A stretch of 14,105 bases of DNA from the NCBI GenBank assembly GCA_903835865.1, contig CAILON010000229.1, positions 1-14,105 of the forward strand, in the 5' to 3' direction. The DNA is from an uncultured beta proteobacterium (lineage in GTDB: Bacteria; Pseudomonadota; Gammaproteobacteria; Burkholderiales; Burkholderiaceae). The translations under genes and the position numbers were made by a program. Of the stretch, positions 13,725 through 14,105 are shown piece by piece. Positions within the stretch are counted from its first letter, which is position 1. Each line of letters begins with the position of its first letter. The notes below the pieces were generated by a model. The model searched no databases, was not told the DNA's origin, and saw nothing but the letters and a program-made list of their open reading frames with translations.

Positions 13725-14105
13725 TTATTGGGTAATTGGCGTATCTATGCCAGGACGAACTACAGTAGGCTGATATCCATCAAGTCCTCCAGCAGATCCT
13801 TTTGCCTGTAGATCTTTTGAGCGGTTGACTAGAAAATCCACCAAATGGTTGCGCATGGGGTAATACATCTGGTCATGATGTAAGTTAGCGCGTTTACGAT
13901 CTTTAGGCAAGGTGTTGACAACAATCTCGGCAATGCGAGCATTGGGTCCATTACTCATCAACATGATCTTATCGGCTAATAAGATGGCTTCGTCAACATC
14001 GTGCGTAATCATAAAAACCGTTTGCTGGGTTTCACTGCAAATTTTCAGAAGCTCATCCTGAATCACCCCACGCGTTAATGCATCTAGAGCACCAAAAGGC
14101 TCATC
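13725..14105 (-). CDS. cynD: ABC transporter ATPase, cyanate/nitrate type, C-terminal fragment
   Basis: The right edge cuts this gene; 126 C-terminal residues are visible. They open with the Walker B and D-loop region DEPFGALDALTR and continue to the H-loop histidine (residue 35 of the fragment) in FMITHDVDEA. The tail, NGPNARIAEIVVNTLPKDR and a basic, mobile C-terminus, resembles NrtD/CynD ATPases of nitrate and cyanate importers. Walker A and the LSGGQ signature lie outside the window. With cynS directly downstream, a cyanate importer (CynABD) is the best reading; nitrate transport (NrtD) cannot be ruled out because the receptor and permease are not visible. The symbol is provisional. The last 15 or so residues (VVRPGIDTPITQ) are not of the conserved domain. 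Confidence 0.85.
   Translation of the reverse strand, partial: DEPFGALDALTRGVIQDELLKICSETQQTVFMITHDVDEAILLADKIMLMSNGPNARIAEIVVNTLPKDRKRANLHHDQMYYPMRNHLVDFLVNRSKDLQAKGSAGGLDGYQPTVVRPGIDTPITQ

Overview
The window looks like part of a betaproteobacterial chromosome, probably a Burkholderiales organism of the Polynucleobacter type. This is inferred from four periplasmic Bug/TctC solute receptors in 14 kb, moderately A+T-rich genes and very tight gene packing; no rRNA or marker gene confirms it. No tRNA, rRNA, IS element, CRISPR array or phage gene was seen.

Region 1 (1-7657, all minus strand, transcribed right to left) is one long catabolic operon. Its order is: 3-hydroxyisobutyrate dehydrogenase-family enzyme, Bug receptor, AA_synth (DUF1185) protein, Bug receptor, beta-propeller lipoprotein, D-2-hydroxyacid dehydrogenase, RraA-like aldolase/decarboxylase, Bug receptor, and after a 135-bp gap the start of an amidase cut by the window edge. 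Junctions are short or overlapping (one TAATG and one ATGA), so the genes are probably co-expressed.

Region 2 (7658-7801) is the control region of that operon. It carries two dyads: CATAAC-N5-GTTATG, which has the form of a LysR-type operator and overlaps the regulator's stop codon, and CCATTA-N4-TAATGG next to a TATATA box.

Region 3 (7802-11363, minus) holds a second unit: an exported amidohydrolase-like protein (DUF6282 type), a nitroreductase, a second HIBADH-family dehydrogenase and the LysR regulator. It is read divergently from region 4 (11504-13208, plus), which has a maleate isomerase/arylmalonate decarboxylase-family protein lacking the usual catalytic cysteines and a fourth Bug receptor.

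Region 5 (13209-14105) is a separate cyanate module: cyanase (cynS) and the end of an ABC transporter ATPase (cynD/nrtD type), minus strand. A bidirectional hairpin terminator separates it from region 4.

Taken together, regions 1-4 look like an uncharacterised pathway for uptake and breakdown of one or more small carboxylic acids, perhaps an amide or substituted malonate/hydroxy acid. The receptors would capture the substrate, the amidase and amidohydrolase hydrolyse it, the racemase-fold enzyme isomerise or decarboxylate it, the dehydrogenases oxidise or reduce hydroxy acids, and the RraA-like protein cleave a 4-hydroxy-2-oxo acid. The substrate cannot be read from the sequence. No TctA/TctB membrane genes are present here, so the receptors must rely on a transporter encoded elsewhere, or act as sensors.
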